Below are positions 17,578 through 26,824 of a stretch of 64,000 bases of DNA, piece by piece. A program made the position numbers and the translations under genes. This DNA is from Streptomyces violaceusniger (lineage in GTDB: Bacteria; Actinomycetota; Actinomycetes; Streptomycetales; Streptomycetaceae). Below the pieces are notes generated by a model, which worked only from the letters and a program-made list of their open reading frames with translations, had not been told where the DNA came from and did no database searches. The stretch is from the NCBI GenBank assembly GCA_005405945.1, contig BJHW01000001.1, forward strand, positions 8,680,001 to 8,744,000. The letters run 5' to 3'. How positions within the stretch are numbered: position 1 is the stretch's first letter; every line of letters starts with the position of its first letter.

Positions 17578-18723
17578 ATGAACCCGCAGACCACAACCGA
17601 GATCACACTTCCCGCCCGCTCGGCCCTGTCCGGGCTCGTGGGCGACACCCCGGTTCTCCGGATCTCCGATCCCCTCACCCCCGCTGACCGGGGGTTCTGG
17701 GCGAAGCTGGAGGGTTTCAACCCCGGCGGGATCAAGGACCGGCCCGGCCTGTACATGGTCGAGCGGGCCCGCGCCCGTGGTGATCTGCGCCCCGGCGCCA
17801 GGATCATCGAATCCACCAGCGGCACCCTCGGCCTGGGATTGGCCCTGGCCGGCATGGTCTACGGCCACCCCGTCACCCTGGTCACCGACCCGGGTCTGGA
17901 GCGGTCCATGACCCAGCTGCTGACCACCTACGGAGCTCAGGTCGACGTCGTCTCCGAACCCCATCCCACCGGCGGCTGGCAGCAGGCGCGGCGCGAGCGA
18001 GTGGCTCAGCTCATGGCGCAGCACCCCGGCTCGTGGTGCCCCGACCAGTACAACAATCCCGACAACACCACCGCCTACACCCCGCTCGCGCTGGAGCTGG
18101 CATCCGCCCTGGGCCACATCGACGTGCTGGTGTGCAGCGTGGGTACCGGCGGCCACTCCGCCGGCGTCTCCCGGGTGTTGCAGGCCCTGTATCCGGAGCT
18201 GAAGCTCGTCGGCGTCGACACGATCGGTTCGACCATCTTCGGGCAGCCGGCCCGCACCCGGCTGATGCGCGGCCTGGGTTCGAGCATCTACCCCCGCAAT
18301 GTCGCCTACGACAATTTCAGCGAGGTGCACTGGGTGGCGCCGGCCGAGGCGGTGTGGACCTGCCGCCGACTCGCCGCCTCCCACTACGCCACCGGCGGCT
18401 GGAGCGTAGGCGCGGTCGCCCTGGTGGCGGGCTGGCTGGCCCGCACCCTGCCCGCGGACACGAAGATCGCGGCGATCTTCCCCGACGGCCCGCAACGCTA
18501 TCTCGGCACGGTCTACGACGACGACTACTGCGCCGCACACGGTCTGCTCGACTCCCCGCCGCCCGCCGAACCGGAGGTGATCGGCCGCCTGGACGAGAAG
18601 GAAGTCAGCCGCTGGACCCGGTGCACCACCGTGGTCGACCCGCTCACCCTGTCCCGCCCGGCGCAGGAGCACGGCGCCGCAGAGCTGCCTGAGTTCGACA
18701 CCCAGGAGGAGGGAGACCGGTGA
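17578..18723 (+). CDS. Cysteine synthase-like PLP enzyme
   Basis: 381 residues. PLP Lys in NPGGIKDRPGLYM, substrate loop ESTSGTLGLGLA, phosphate loop SVGTGGHSAG and C-terminal FPDGPQRYLGT mark the CysK/CysM/SbnA group. The usual ESTSGNTG has become ESTSGTLG, and the protein is longer than CysK (about 310) by a C-terminal extension, so cysteine synthesis from O-acetylserine is not assured. Members with O-phosphoserine chemistry (SbnA, CysM) are alternatives. An MFS gene and serA follow on the same strand, which suggests a serine or phosphoserine-based product. Confidence 0.85.
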   Translation: MNPQTTTEITLPARSALSGLVGDTPVLRISDPLTPADRGFWAKLEGFNPGGIKDRPGLYMVERARARGDLRPGARIIESTSGTLGLGLALAGMVYGHPVTLVTDPGLERSMTQLLTTYGAQVDVVSEPHPTGGWQQARRERVAQLMAQHPGSWCPDQYNNPDNTTAYTPLALELASALGHIDVLVCSVGTGGHSAGVSRVLQALYPELKLVGVDTIGSTIFGQPARTRLMRGLGSSIYPRNVAYDNFSEVHWVAPAEAVWTCRRLAASHYATGGWSVGAVALVAGWLARTLPADTKIAAIFPDGPQRYLGTVYDDDYCAAHGLLDSPPPAEPEVIGRLDEKEVSRWTRCTTVVDPLTLSRPAQEHGAAELPEFDTQEEGDR

Positions 18724-18760
18724 TGGACCGGCAGTCACGTTCTGGGGGACCCTGGCGCAG

Positions 18761-20047
18761 ATGCGCTCCTACCCGCGCAGCGTCCAGTTGTTGATGGTGA
18801 ACCAGTTCTCCATCAACCTCGGCTTCTACATGCTGATGCCGTATTTGGCCGCGCACCTGTCCGGCACGGTCGGGCTGGCCGGCTGGGCCGTCGGACTCGT
18901 GCTCGGCATACGCAACTTCAGCCAGCAGGGGATGTTCCTGGTCGGCGGAACCCTGGCCGACCGGCTCGGCTACAAGCCTCTGATCATCGCCGGGCTGATG
19001 CTGCGCATCGTCGGCTTCGCGACCCTCGGACTGGTGGAGGCGCTGCCCGCGCTGCTCGCCGCATCCGCGGCGACCGGGCTGGCGGGCGCCCTGTTCAACC
19101 CGGCGGTGAGGGCCTATCTGGCGGCGGACGCCGGGGAGCGCAGGGTCGAAGCGTTCGGGCTGTTCAACATCTTCTACCAGGCCGGCATCCTGCTCGGCCC
19201 ACTGGTCGGCATGGTGCTCACCGGTGTCGACTTCCGCGTTGCCTGCCTGGTGTCGGCCGGGATCTTCGCGCTGCTGAGCATCGTGCAGCTCCGCAGTCTG
19301 CCCGCCCGCCGGGCAAGCGACGCACCGGCTGCCAAGGGAAGCGGCCGACAGGACGGCGTGCTGTCCCAGTGGCGCACCATCGTGGCCAACCGGCCGTTCC
19401 TGCTGTTCTCGGTCGCCATGATCGGCTTCTACGTCATGCAGTTCCAGGTCTATCTCGCCCTGCCGCTGGAAGTGCGGCGTCTGGGCGGCGACGGAACGTC
19501 CGGGACGGCGGCGGTGGCGATGCTCTTCGCTGTCTCGGGCTTGAGCACGATCCTCTTCCAGACCAAGGTGACCGCGTGGTGCAAGGCCCGCATGGAGCCG
19601 GGCCGGGCCCTTGCCTGGGGCCTGCTCACCATGGGCGTGGCGTTCGTGCCCCTGCTGGTACCGACGGCCGTGTCCGTGCCGGAGGGCGGAGTGGGGCTGT
19701 GGCTGCTCGCGGCCGTGCCGCCCGCGCTCTCAGCTCTGCTCCTGGCGGTGGGGACGATGATCGCCTACCCGTTCGAGATGGACACCATCGTCCGGCTCTC
19801 CGGTGACCGCCTGGTCGCCACCCACTACGGGCTCTACAACACCATCTGCGGCGTCGGCATCACGCTCGGGAACCTGCTGACCGGGGCCTCCCTGGACGCC
19901 GCCCGCGCGGCCGGCGTCTCCGCGCTCCCGTGGATCGCGTTCTGCGCGCTCGGCCTGGCCTGTGCCGCCGCCCTGTACGGACTGCACCGCACCGGCCGCC
20001 TCGCGCCGCCGGTACGCGAGACACAGCCTGAGTCGGTGTCTGCCTGA
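18761..20047 (+). CDS. MFS transporter
   Basis: 428 residues with about 12 hydrophobic segments. The MFS A-motif analogue lies in the loop GGTLADRLGYKPL after helix 2. It begins 37 bases after the preceding stop; ATG 18761 is the only in-frame start before the first helix. It resembles small-molecule exporters of the MDR type. Likely exports or imports the product of the neighbouring PLP enzyme, by position only. Confidence 0.85.
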   Translation: MRSYPRSVQLLMVNQFSINLGFYMLMPYLAAHLSGTVGLAGWAVGLVLGIRNFSQQGMFLVGGTLADRLGYKPLIIAGLMLRIVGFATLGLVEALPALLAASAATGLAGALFNPAVRAYLAADAGERRVEAFGLFNIFYQAGILLGPLVGMVLTGVDFRVACLVSAGIFALLSIVQLRSLPARRASDAPAAKGSGRQDGVLSQWRTIVANRPFLLFSVAMIGFYVMQFQVYLALPLEVRRLGGDGTSGTAAVAMLFAVSGLSTILFQTKVTAWCKARMEPGRALAWGLLTMGVAFVPLLVPTAVSVPEGGVGLWLLAAVPPALSALLLAVGTMIAYPFEMDTIVRLSGDRLVATHYGLYNTICGVGITLGNLLTGASLDAARAAGVSALPWIAFCALGLACAAALYGLHRTGRLAPPVRETQPESVSA

Positions 20048-20176
20048 CTCATGGTCCTGCGGGAGGGGGGACGAGCTTTCCTTCGTCCTCCCTCCCGGCC
20101 ATGCGTCGACGTCGCCGCCGTATGCGGCCGCCGGGGCGGCCGTTCCTCAACGAACCAGTAGGGATTGAAATCCACC

Positions 20177-21766
20177 GTGAGCTCGAAACCTGTCGTACTC
20201 CTGGCTGAAAAGCTGTCGCCCGCCACTGTCGGCGCCCTGGGCCCGGACTTCGAGATCCGGCTCTGCAATGGCGCCGATCGGGCCGAACTCCTCCCCGCGA
20301 TCGCGGATGTCGACGCGATCCTGGTGCGAAGCGCGACCAAGGTCGACGCGGAGGTCGTCGCCGCCGCCAAGAAGCTGAAGGTCGTCGCCCGCGCCGGGGT
20401 CGGCCTCGACAACGTCGACGTCTCCGCCGCCACCAAGGCCGGCGTCATGGTCGTCAACGCACCGACCTCCAACATCGTCACCGCCGCCGAGCTGGCCTGC
20501 GGCCTGCTCCTCGCCACCGCGCGGAACATTCCGCAGGCCAATACGGCGCTGAAGAACGGCGAGTGGAAGCGCAGCAAGTACACCGGCGTCGAACTGAGCC
20601 AGAAGACCCTCGGCGTGGTCGGCCTCGGCCGCATCGGCGTGCTGGTCGCCCAGCGGATGTCCGCCTTCGACATGAAGGTCGTCGCCTACGACCCGTACGT
20701 GCAGCCCGCGCGCGCCGCGCAGCTGGGCGTCAAGCTCCTCTCGCTCGATGAACTGCTGGAGGTCTCCGACTTCATCACGGTCCACCTTCCGAAGACGCCC
20801 GAGACCGTCGGCCTGATCGGCGTCGAGGCACTGCACAAGGTCAAGCCGGAGGTGCGGATCGTCAACGCCGCGCGCGGCGGGATCGTCGACGAGCAGGCGC
20901 TGGCCAGCGCGCTCAAGGAGGGCCGCGTCGCCGCCGCGGGACTGGACGTCTTCGCCCAGGAGCCGTGCACCGACTCCCCGCTCTTCGAGTTCGACAACGT
21001 CGTGGCCACCCCACACCTGGGCGCCTCGACCGATGAGGCCCAGGAGAAGGCGGGCCTCGCCGTCGCCACGTCGGTGCGGCTGGCGCTCGCGGGAGAGCTG
21101 GTCCCGGATGCGGTCAACGTCGAAGGCGGCGTCATCGCCGAGGACGTTCGCCCCTTCGTGCCGCTCGCCGCGAACCTCGGCCGGATCTTCACCGCCCTGG
21201 CCGGGGAGGTCGCGGTCCGGCTCGATGTCGAGGTGTACGGCGACATCACTCGGCACAACGTCAAGGTGCTGGAACTCTCCGCACTCAAGGGCGTCTTCGA
21301 GAACGTCGTCGACCAGGAGGTTTCCTACGTCAACGCACCACTGCTCGCACAGGAGCGCAGGGTCGACGTGCGCCACACCACCAGCTCGACGTCCCCCGAC
21401 CACCACCATATGGTGACCGTCCGCGGCAGCCTGAACAGCGGTGAGCAGGTCGCGGTCTCCGGCACCCTGACCGGCCCCAGGAACATCCAGAAGATCGTGT
21501 CGGTGGGTCGGCACACCATCGACCTCGCGGTCAGCGACCACATGATCTTCCTGCGGTACAAGGACCGGCCCGGCGTCGTCGGCACCGTCGGCCACGTACT
21601 CGGCGAGTCGGGCCTGAACATCGCCGGCATGCAGGTCTCCCGGTCCGCGCCGGGCGGTGAGACGCTCGCCGTCCTGAACGTCGACAACAACGTTCCCGCC
21701 GACGTACTCAACGAAATCGCCCAGGAGACCAACGCCACCTCCGCCCGCTCGGTCACCCTCGGCTGA
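20177..21766 (+). CDS. serA: D-3-phosphoglycerate dehydrogenase
   Basis: 529 residues from GTG 20177 (MSSKPVVLLAEKLSPATV). A TTG four codons upstream is less likely. NAD site VGLGRIG near residue 150; catalytic Arg in NAARGGIVDE, the Glu in AQEPCTDSP region, and His in ATPHLGAS; a long-form intervening domain; C-terminal ACT domain (RYKDRPGVVGTVGHVLGESG). It oxidises 3-phosphoglycerate in the first step of serine synthesis. A 129-base leader separates it from the MFS gene. It may be the housekeeping copy or a paralogue serving the PLP enzyme. Confidence 0.93.
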   Translation: MSSKPVVLLAEKLSPATVGALGPDFEIRLCNGADRAELLPAIADVDAILVRSATKVDAEVVAAAKKLKVVARAGVGLDNVDVSAATKAGVMVVNAPTSNIVTAAELACGLLLATARNIPQANTALKNGEWKRSKYTGVELSQKTLGVVGLGRIGVLVAQRMSAFDMKVVAYDPYVQPARAAQLGVKLLSLDELLEVSDFITVHLPKTPETVGLIGVEALHKVKPEVRIVNAARGGIVDEQALASALKEGRVAAAGLDVFAQEPCTDSPLFEFDNVVATPHLGASTDEAQEKAGLAVATSVRLALAGELVPDAVNVEGGVIAEDVRPFVPLAANLGRIFTALAGEVAVRLDVEVYGDITRHNVKVLELSALKGVFENVVDQEVSYVNAPLLAQERRVDVRHTTSSTSPDHHHMVTVRGSLNSGEQVAVSGTLTGPRNIQKIVSVGRHTIDLAVSDHMIFLRYKDRPGVVGTVGHVLGESGLNIAGMQVSRSAPGGETLAVLNVDNNVPADVLNEIAQETNATSARSVTLG

Positions 21767-21790
21767 CCGCATATCAAGTGCGTAGAACCC

Positions 21791-21822
21791 GGGCCGCTCA
21801 CCGCTTCGGCGGTGGGCGGCCC
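21791..21822 (+). terminator. Terminator of serA
   Basis: 14-bp stem GGGCCGCTCACCGC with loop TTCG and GCGGTGGGCGGCCC, 24 bases after the stop. Confidence 0.85.
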
Positions 21823-21926
21823 GAGGCCGCAGGCTCTAGTGTGGCGGGTGCGGGAAATGCGGGGCGGGCACCGCAGGGTGTCCGCCCCCATCAGCTTGAC
21901 TCTGTCGGTGATCTTGGTGGTTGAGG

Positions 21927-23531
21927 TCAGGTGCCGAGGGTTCGCCAGGACTTCGAGCGGGAGATCCCGTGCTGGTCGAGGTAGGTCTGGAAGGCGGTCG
22001 GCGGTCTCGGTGCGGGGGTTTCCTTGGTTGCTGCTTGGCCACTGAGCCGTTCGATGTTCACGGCGATGGCCGTGAGTACGTGCTGCAGATGGGCTTTGGG
22101 CCGTCCTCGGTGGCGGCAGCGGCGCATTCCGTGTCCGTGGGCGAACTCGTTGACGGTGCCCTCGACTCCGGAACGGACCGCGTAGCGGGCCTTCCACTCG
22201 GGAGTCTGCTGCTCGGCGCGGACGCGCAGCTGCAGGTCGCGGAGTTCTCGCGGAGGAAAGCCCACGTTCCTGGCCGGGGCACTGGTGCACCGGGGCCGGT
22301 CCGGACACGGCTGGCACTGGCTCTTGGCGAACCGAGCCACGATCAGGGGTGCGCCGGCAAGCTCGGAGGTCGGGTAGGGGCCGTGCCAGCCGGCGCTGAC
22401 CTGGCCGTTCGGGCAGGTGACCTGCCGGCGGTCGAAGTCGATGTGAAAGTCGTCCCGGCCGAAGCCCTCGCCCAGGCGGTGCTGGCGGGTGGGGTTGACC
22501 GTCAGCGGCCCGCTGACGGTGACCTGGTGTTCGCGTGCGGCTCGTTCCAGGTGGACCAGCGAGGTGTAGCCGCCGTCGACCAGGTGCTCGGCGGGCAGCA
22601 GCCCACGCCGCGCCAGCCGAGCGTGGAGGCCGGGCAGCACCTGGGCGTCGCTCGTGGCGGCCGAGGTGGTGGCCACATCCGTGATCACGTTGACGCTGCC
22701 GGGGGCGCACGTCTCGGTGAGGTGGGCGGCGAACCTCTTCCAGCGGATGATGTGCCCATGGCGAACGTAGCGAGCGGTGGTGTCATAGGGAGAGACGACC
22801 GTCCCGGATGAGGGTGGCAACCCGCCGTCCTCGGCGGTGCGCCAGCGCAACCGGCCTCCCGCGTCGCGGTAGTAGTTCTGCACCATGATCTGACGCAGGG
22901 CCTCGTCCTGCGGGCCGGGCCAGCAGGCCAGTCCGTGCCGGTGGAGGCGCTCCAGCAGTCGGCAGGCGTCGTCGCCGGTCGCGAGGATCCTGGTCTTGGG
23001 CCGGGTGGGGTTCTTGCCCAAACGGACCGGACGGCCGTAGCGCCGCCCCCACTCCTCGTCGACCAAGCCAACCAGCAGATGCCCGGCCGTGCGGGCCACT
23101 TCTTCCAGCGCGGCACGAACCGCCTCAGTGACCAGCTCCAGCCGGGTCAAGTCGCGCACCGCGGCCAGAACGTGGGTGGAATCGGTGCGCTGCGTGGTGC
23201 GATCGCGTACGAGTCCGGCCTCTTTCAGACGGGCGAGCGCGAGGTCGAGTAGACAGTCAGCGCGGTCGTCCTGGGTCAGGCGCTCGCGGAAATCGGCCAG
23301 CACACTGTGGTGGAAACCGGGATCGTCCAGCTCCATGGCCAGGGCGTACTTGAAATCGATGCGGCAACGGACCGCTTCTGCTGCCTGCCGGTCCGACAGG
23401 CCGAGCAGGAACTGCAGCACACAGACGGTGGCGAGCTGGGCCGGCGAGAGACCGGGGCGTCCGTCGCGCGGGTACCAGCCGGCGAAGTCCTCGTCGTGCC
23501 ACAGCCCGTCGAGGCGGTCTCTCACCCACAT
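21927..23531 (-). pseudogene. IS1182-family transposase, 5'-truncated
   Basis: 534 residues covering most of an IS1182 transposase: LLGLSDRQAAEAVRCRIDFK, the DDE region (TTQRTDSTHVLAAVRD; LVDGGYTS; VEGTVNEFAHGHGMRRC) and a Cys-rich insert (CQPCPDRPRC). The reading frame continues only to TTAMWVRDRLDG; the roughly 30 usual N-terminal residues and that IS end are gone, replaced by an IS5 fragment on the other strand. Probably immobile. Confidence 0.85.
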
Positions 23532-23539
23532 CGCCGTCG

Positions 23540-23989
23540 TACCGCTTCCCCGCCCGTGACCAGCTTTTCCGCCTGCGTCTGGCCCATCCCGAACTTGCTG
23601 TCGCCTGGGCGGACTCCGCCTACGGCGGAACCCTCGTCGACTGGTCCCACAACTTCCTCGGCATCACTCTCAAGATGGTGCCCCGCCGCAAGGACCAGGA
23701 CGGTTTCGCCGTCCTGGCGAAGCGGTGGAGGGTGGAGCGGGCGATATCGTGGATCATGAGAGCCAGGAGAAACGTGCGCGACTATGAACGGCTCATCTCC
23801 CACAGCGAGGCTCACGTTACCTGGACCTTCATCACCCTCATGATCCGCCGCCTCACCCGCCCTCCCCGACCACCACGCACCACGCCGCACCCCGTTGAAC
23901 CGGTGAAACCGGCTGGCAAGGCCAAGCCCATACGCCTCCGGATGCAGCAGCCACAGACGATCCGACTGGCCACCACCACCTTGCGCTGA
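23540..23989 (+). pseudogene. IS5-family transposase, C-terminal fragment
   Basis: 150 codons: AVAWADSAYGGTLVDWSHNF, GFAVLAKRWRVERAISWIMR and RNVRDYERLISHSEAHV, the last third of an IS5-group transposase with the DDE Glu in VERA. Joined head to head with the truncated IS1182 gene. Confidence 0.85.
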
Positions 23990-24257
23990 TCCACAGGGGC
24001 CGTGCCTGGAGCCGGGCCGCGTCGTTGAGTGGCCAGGGAAAAGGAAGGGCCCTCGTGGAGTGTCCCGAAGCGCTTGCCTGCATGGGGTTCCAGTAGTACT
24101 CGCCGAAAAACACGGAGTAGCCCCTGACGTGGGATACCCCCACCCCCTTGTCGGCGTGGACTTGGGTGGACTGATGCGCAGGGCAGGGTCGACGTGTGCA
24201 GTGGCCCGTTCCCGGACGGTGGGCACCGCGGGGCCACGGCGAAGTGCCGTCGGGTTG

Positions 24258-25019
24258 TCAGAAAGCGATGAGTCGTCCTCCGTCGACGGGGAGAACCGCT
24301 CCCGAGACGTAGGACGCCGCATCCGAGGTCAGGAAAGCGACCACGGAGGAAACCTCCTCGGGCAGGCCCACCCGCCGCGCCGGAATCGTGGGCGCCAAGG
24401 AGGCGAGGAGGCCCTGGTTCTCAGCGTGGATTGGGGTGTCGATGGTTCCCAGGTCGATCGCGTTGACCCGGACGGCGGGGGCAAACTCGACGGCCCAGGT
24501 GCGAGTGAAGGAAGCGACCGCGGCCTTGGCGCCACCGAAGACGCTCACGCCAGGGAAACCTCGGTCGGCGGATATCGCGAGGATATTGACGATCGCACCG
24601 CTGCCACCCTCCACCATCGTTGGTGCCAGCGCTGCCGTGAGCAGGAAGGGGGCACGAGCGTTCAAAGCGAAAACCCGTTCGTACTCGCTAGCCGAGACTG
24701 ACGTGGTCGGCTTGAACTGATTCCCATCGTCGAAGAGCGCGCCCCCTGCATTGTTGACCAGGATGTCGATCCGGCCTCCCCCCGCGGCGAGGGCGTCTCT
24801 CGCGAGCGCATTTGTCGACTCGGTGTCGGTAAGGTCGGCCAGCACCAGTGCGCAGTCCCCGCCTGCCTCGCGGATCGCAGCGCAAGTTTCGCTTCCCCGC
24901 TGCTCATCGCGACCGCTGACGATGACGAAATCACCTCGGCTCGCCAGCTCGATTGCCGTTGCACGACCGATCCCGCTGGTCGCCCCGGTGATGAGAGCGA
25001 CACGTCCACTGTTTGTCAT
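24258..25019 (-). CDS. SDR-family oxidoreductase lacking the catalytic tyrosine
   Basis: 253 residues. NAD(P) site GATSGIGRATAIE; NNAGG; catalytic Ser region NILAISAD; then VFGGAKAAV where classical SDRs have YxxxK, so Tyr is Phe (codon TTC) while Lys is kept; C-terminal SDAASYVSGAVLPVDGG. Length and all other landmarks are normal. Either an inactive or altered enzyme, or one using another acid. Sits between two insertion-sequence zones. Confidence 0.88.
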   Translation of the reverse strand: MTNSGRVALITGATSGIGRATAIELASRGDFVIVSGRDEQRGSETCAAIREAGGDCALVLADLTDTESTNALARDALAAGGGRIDILVNNAGGALFDDGNQFKPTTSVSASEYERVFALNARAPFLLTAALAPTMVEGGSGAIVNILAISADRGFPGVSVFGGAKAAVASFTRTWAVEFAPAVRVNAIDLGTIDTPIHAENQGLLASLAPTIPARRVGLPEEVSSVVAFLTSDAASYVSGAVLPVDGGRLIAF

Positions 25020-25186
25020 GATCCATTTATAGCAAGAGGCGCAGAGAGCGTATTTTCGGGCAGCCCACTTCTCCGGTGGAGTGTTCGGTCAGGACCTTTT
25101 CGTCCAGTCCTTGGGGAGCCGCGGCGAGTGATCCTGTGCGTCTTGAGGATGATGAGTGCCCAGGTCAGGTGCACTTTTGGGTTCCG

Positions 25187-26689
25187 TTACAGAACGTCAC
25201 AGATCACCGGTTCTGACGTAGCTTCTGATCTTGTTCCTTCATGTCGTTGATTACGTTCGGTGACGATCTCGGGGCCTTTGACGGTTTTGTCGACGTCATA
25301 GCGGGTGGCGGTGTGTCGGTTTCTGGAGCCGGGCGGGCGTCCTGGCCCCGGCCGGGTGGGTTTGGGTGCACGGGCCGGACTGCCCAGGTGAGGGCGGATG
25401 TGCCTGAACCCCCGCCGGACGCGGGTCGGTGTGAGCGCGATGCCGGGGCGGGTTGTCTTCTCCCAGGGTTTGCGCCGGTCAGCCGTGAGCGGAAGCGCGA
25501 GACGGAGCTGGGTGTGCGCGGTGATCACCAGCCAAGCCCAGCGGTCCGCCGCCTGCGGGTCGCGAAGCCGTGGTCGGGTCCAGCCGAGGGACTGCTTGAA
25601 CAGGCGGAACGTGTGTTCAAGGTCGAATCTGCGCAGGTAGCACGACCAGGCGAAGTCGACGTCGTCCGGGGTCGCGCCGGTGGCGGAGGACCACAGCCAG
25701 ACCGGCGGCGCGTCGCGGTCGCCGGGCAGATGATCGACGTTGAGCCGGATCAACGTGCCCTCGACCAGGGGCAGTTCGCCATCGTGGTCGATCCACGCGT
25801 ATCGCTGCTGCAGCTTGGGATGAAGCCGGTCCCAGGCGCGGGCTTCGGCCTTGCCGTAACGAGGTGTGTCGTTCATCGTCACCACGGAGGGCTCCGGCCA
25901 CGACTCGGGCCTGGCCAGGCTGAACTCCTGGCCGTGCTTGGGCGGGTGGCCCCCTCGGGGGTGGGCCCGGTAGTACTCCTCGCGGGAGGGCGCCGGACGG
26001 CGCAGGACGCGGTCCGAACGCAGACGTCCAACCAGTTCGACGGGCAGGTCGCGCAGCACCCAGGCCAGGCGCATCACGTCATAGCCCGCGTCCATCACGA
26101 CCAGGATGTCCCGGTCGTCGTGCCGCCACTGGCCGGCCGCGATCAGCCGATCGACCACAGCCCGCAGCTGGTCCGCGGTGACGGCCGCGGCATCGTCGAC
26201 GGGCCCCAGGCGGACCGCGTCCAGGACCTGTGTCCACGACGTGCGGTCCGGGGTGAGCGCGGCGACGAAGGAGTACGGCCAGCCCGGCACCACGTGGTCC
26301 GATGAGCGGCCGTTGCGGCCGTGGACCAGGCAGAACAACCGCTCCGGCGAGCAGGCGGCGTCCGACCGCAGCCACGGGGAGACGTCCACCGTGAGCACGA
26401 TCCGCCCGTCGAACCGCGGAAGCGGCAAGGAAACCAGCAGGTCACGCAGGGCGTTCGTGTCGAGCCGACCATGGTTCAGAGCGCCGTACAACGAGCCGTA
26501 GCCGCGCTGGTGCTCGGCGAGCAGGGACAGCTCGACCGGCGTCCGCGTCGGCCCGTCTGCGCACAGCAGCGCGTCGGAAAGCTCGAAGAACGCATCCGCT
26601 CGCGCGGACAGGCACCCGTAGAAGGCCGTCCGAAAGCGTGACAGTTCCTCAAGCACGTTCCGCTCGCCAGCCGATGCCAGCACACTCAT
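25187..26689 (-). CDS. Transposase (DDE, IS701-like / NF041680-type)
   Basis: About 500 residues from ATG 26689; an in-frame GTG at 26791 would add 34. Landmarks: VLEELSRFRTAFYGCLSARA, the first Asp in VLTVDVSPWLR, second in DILVVMDAGYD, and RRFDLEHTFRLFKQSLGWTRP with the Glu. The stop codon lies 39 bases beyond the left inverted repeat, so the last residues are encoded by flanking DNA. Otherwise full length, so transposition competence is possible. Confidence 0.85.
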   Translation of the reverse strand: MSVLASAGERNVLEELSRFRTAFYGCLSARADAFFELSDALLCADGPTRTPVELSLLAEHQRGYGSLYGALNHGRLDTNALRDLLVSLPLPRFDGRIVLTVDVSPWLRSDAACSPERLFCLVHGRNGRSSDHVVPGWPYSFVAALTPDRTSWTQVLDAVRLGPVDDAAAVTADQLRAVVDRLIAAGQWRHDDRDILVVMDAGYDVMRLAWVLRDLPVELVGRLRSDRVLRRPAPSREEYYRAHPRGGHPPKHGQEFSLARPESWPEPSVVTMNDTPRYGKAEARAWDRLHPKLQQRYAWIDHDGELPLVEGTLIRLNVDHLPGDRDAPPVWLWSSATGATPDDVDFAWSCYLRRFDLEHTFRLFKQSLGWTRPRLRDPQAADRWAWLVITAHTQLRLALPLTADRRKPWEKTTRPGIALTPTRVRRGFRHIRPHLGSPARAPKPTRPGPGRPPGSRNRHTATRYDVDKTVKGPEIVTERNQRHEGTRSEATSEPVICDVL

Positions 26690-26821
26690 CCTCACGGCCT
26701 TCCTGGTGAACTCCGGGATCTCGTCGCAGAGTTCAGGATCACGAGGAAGGCCGCCCTCATACCCTGCGATCACTCCAAAGAGTGACCACACGGCCGGGCC
26801 CGATGTTAAGGAACAAGCTCA
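25226..26821. mobile_element. Insertion sequence of about 1.6 kb with inverted repeats
   Basis: TGATCTTGTTCCTT at 25226-25239 and, inverted, AAGGAACAAGCTCA at 26808-26821 (13 of 14 match), with partial similarity continuing inward. They enclose nearly all of the transposase gene. No target duplication is seen at the ends. Confidence 0.65.
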
Positions 26822-26824
26822 CTG

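Noticed and set aside
21927..23989. IS1182 inserted within one IS5 gene
   Set aside because: The other half of the IS5 transposase is not found beyond the left side, so it is a simple junction of fragments.
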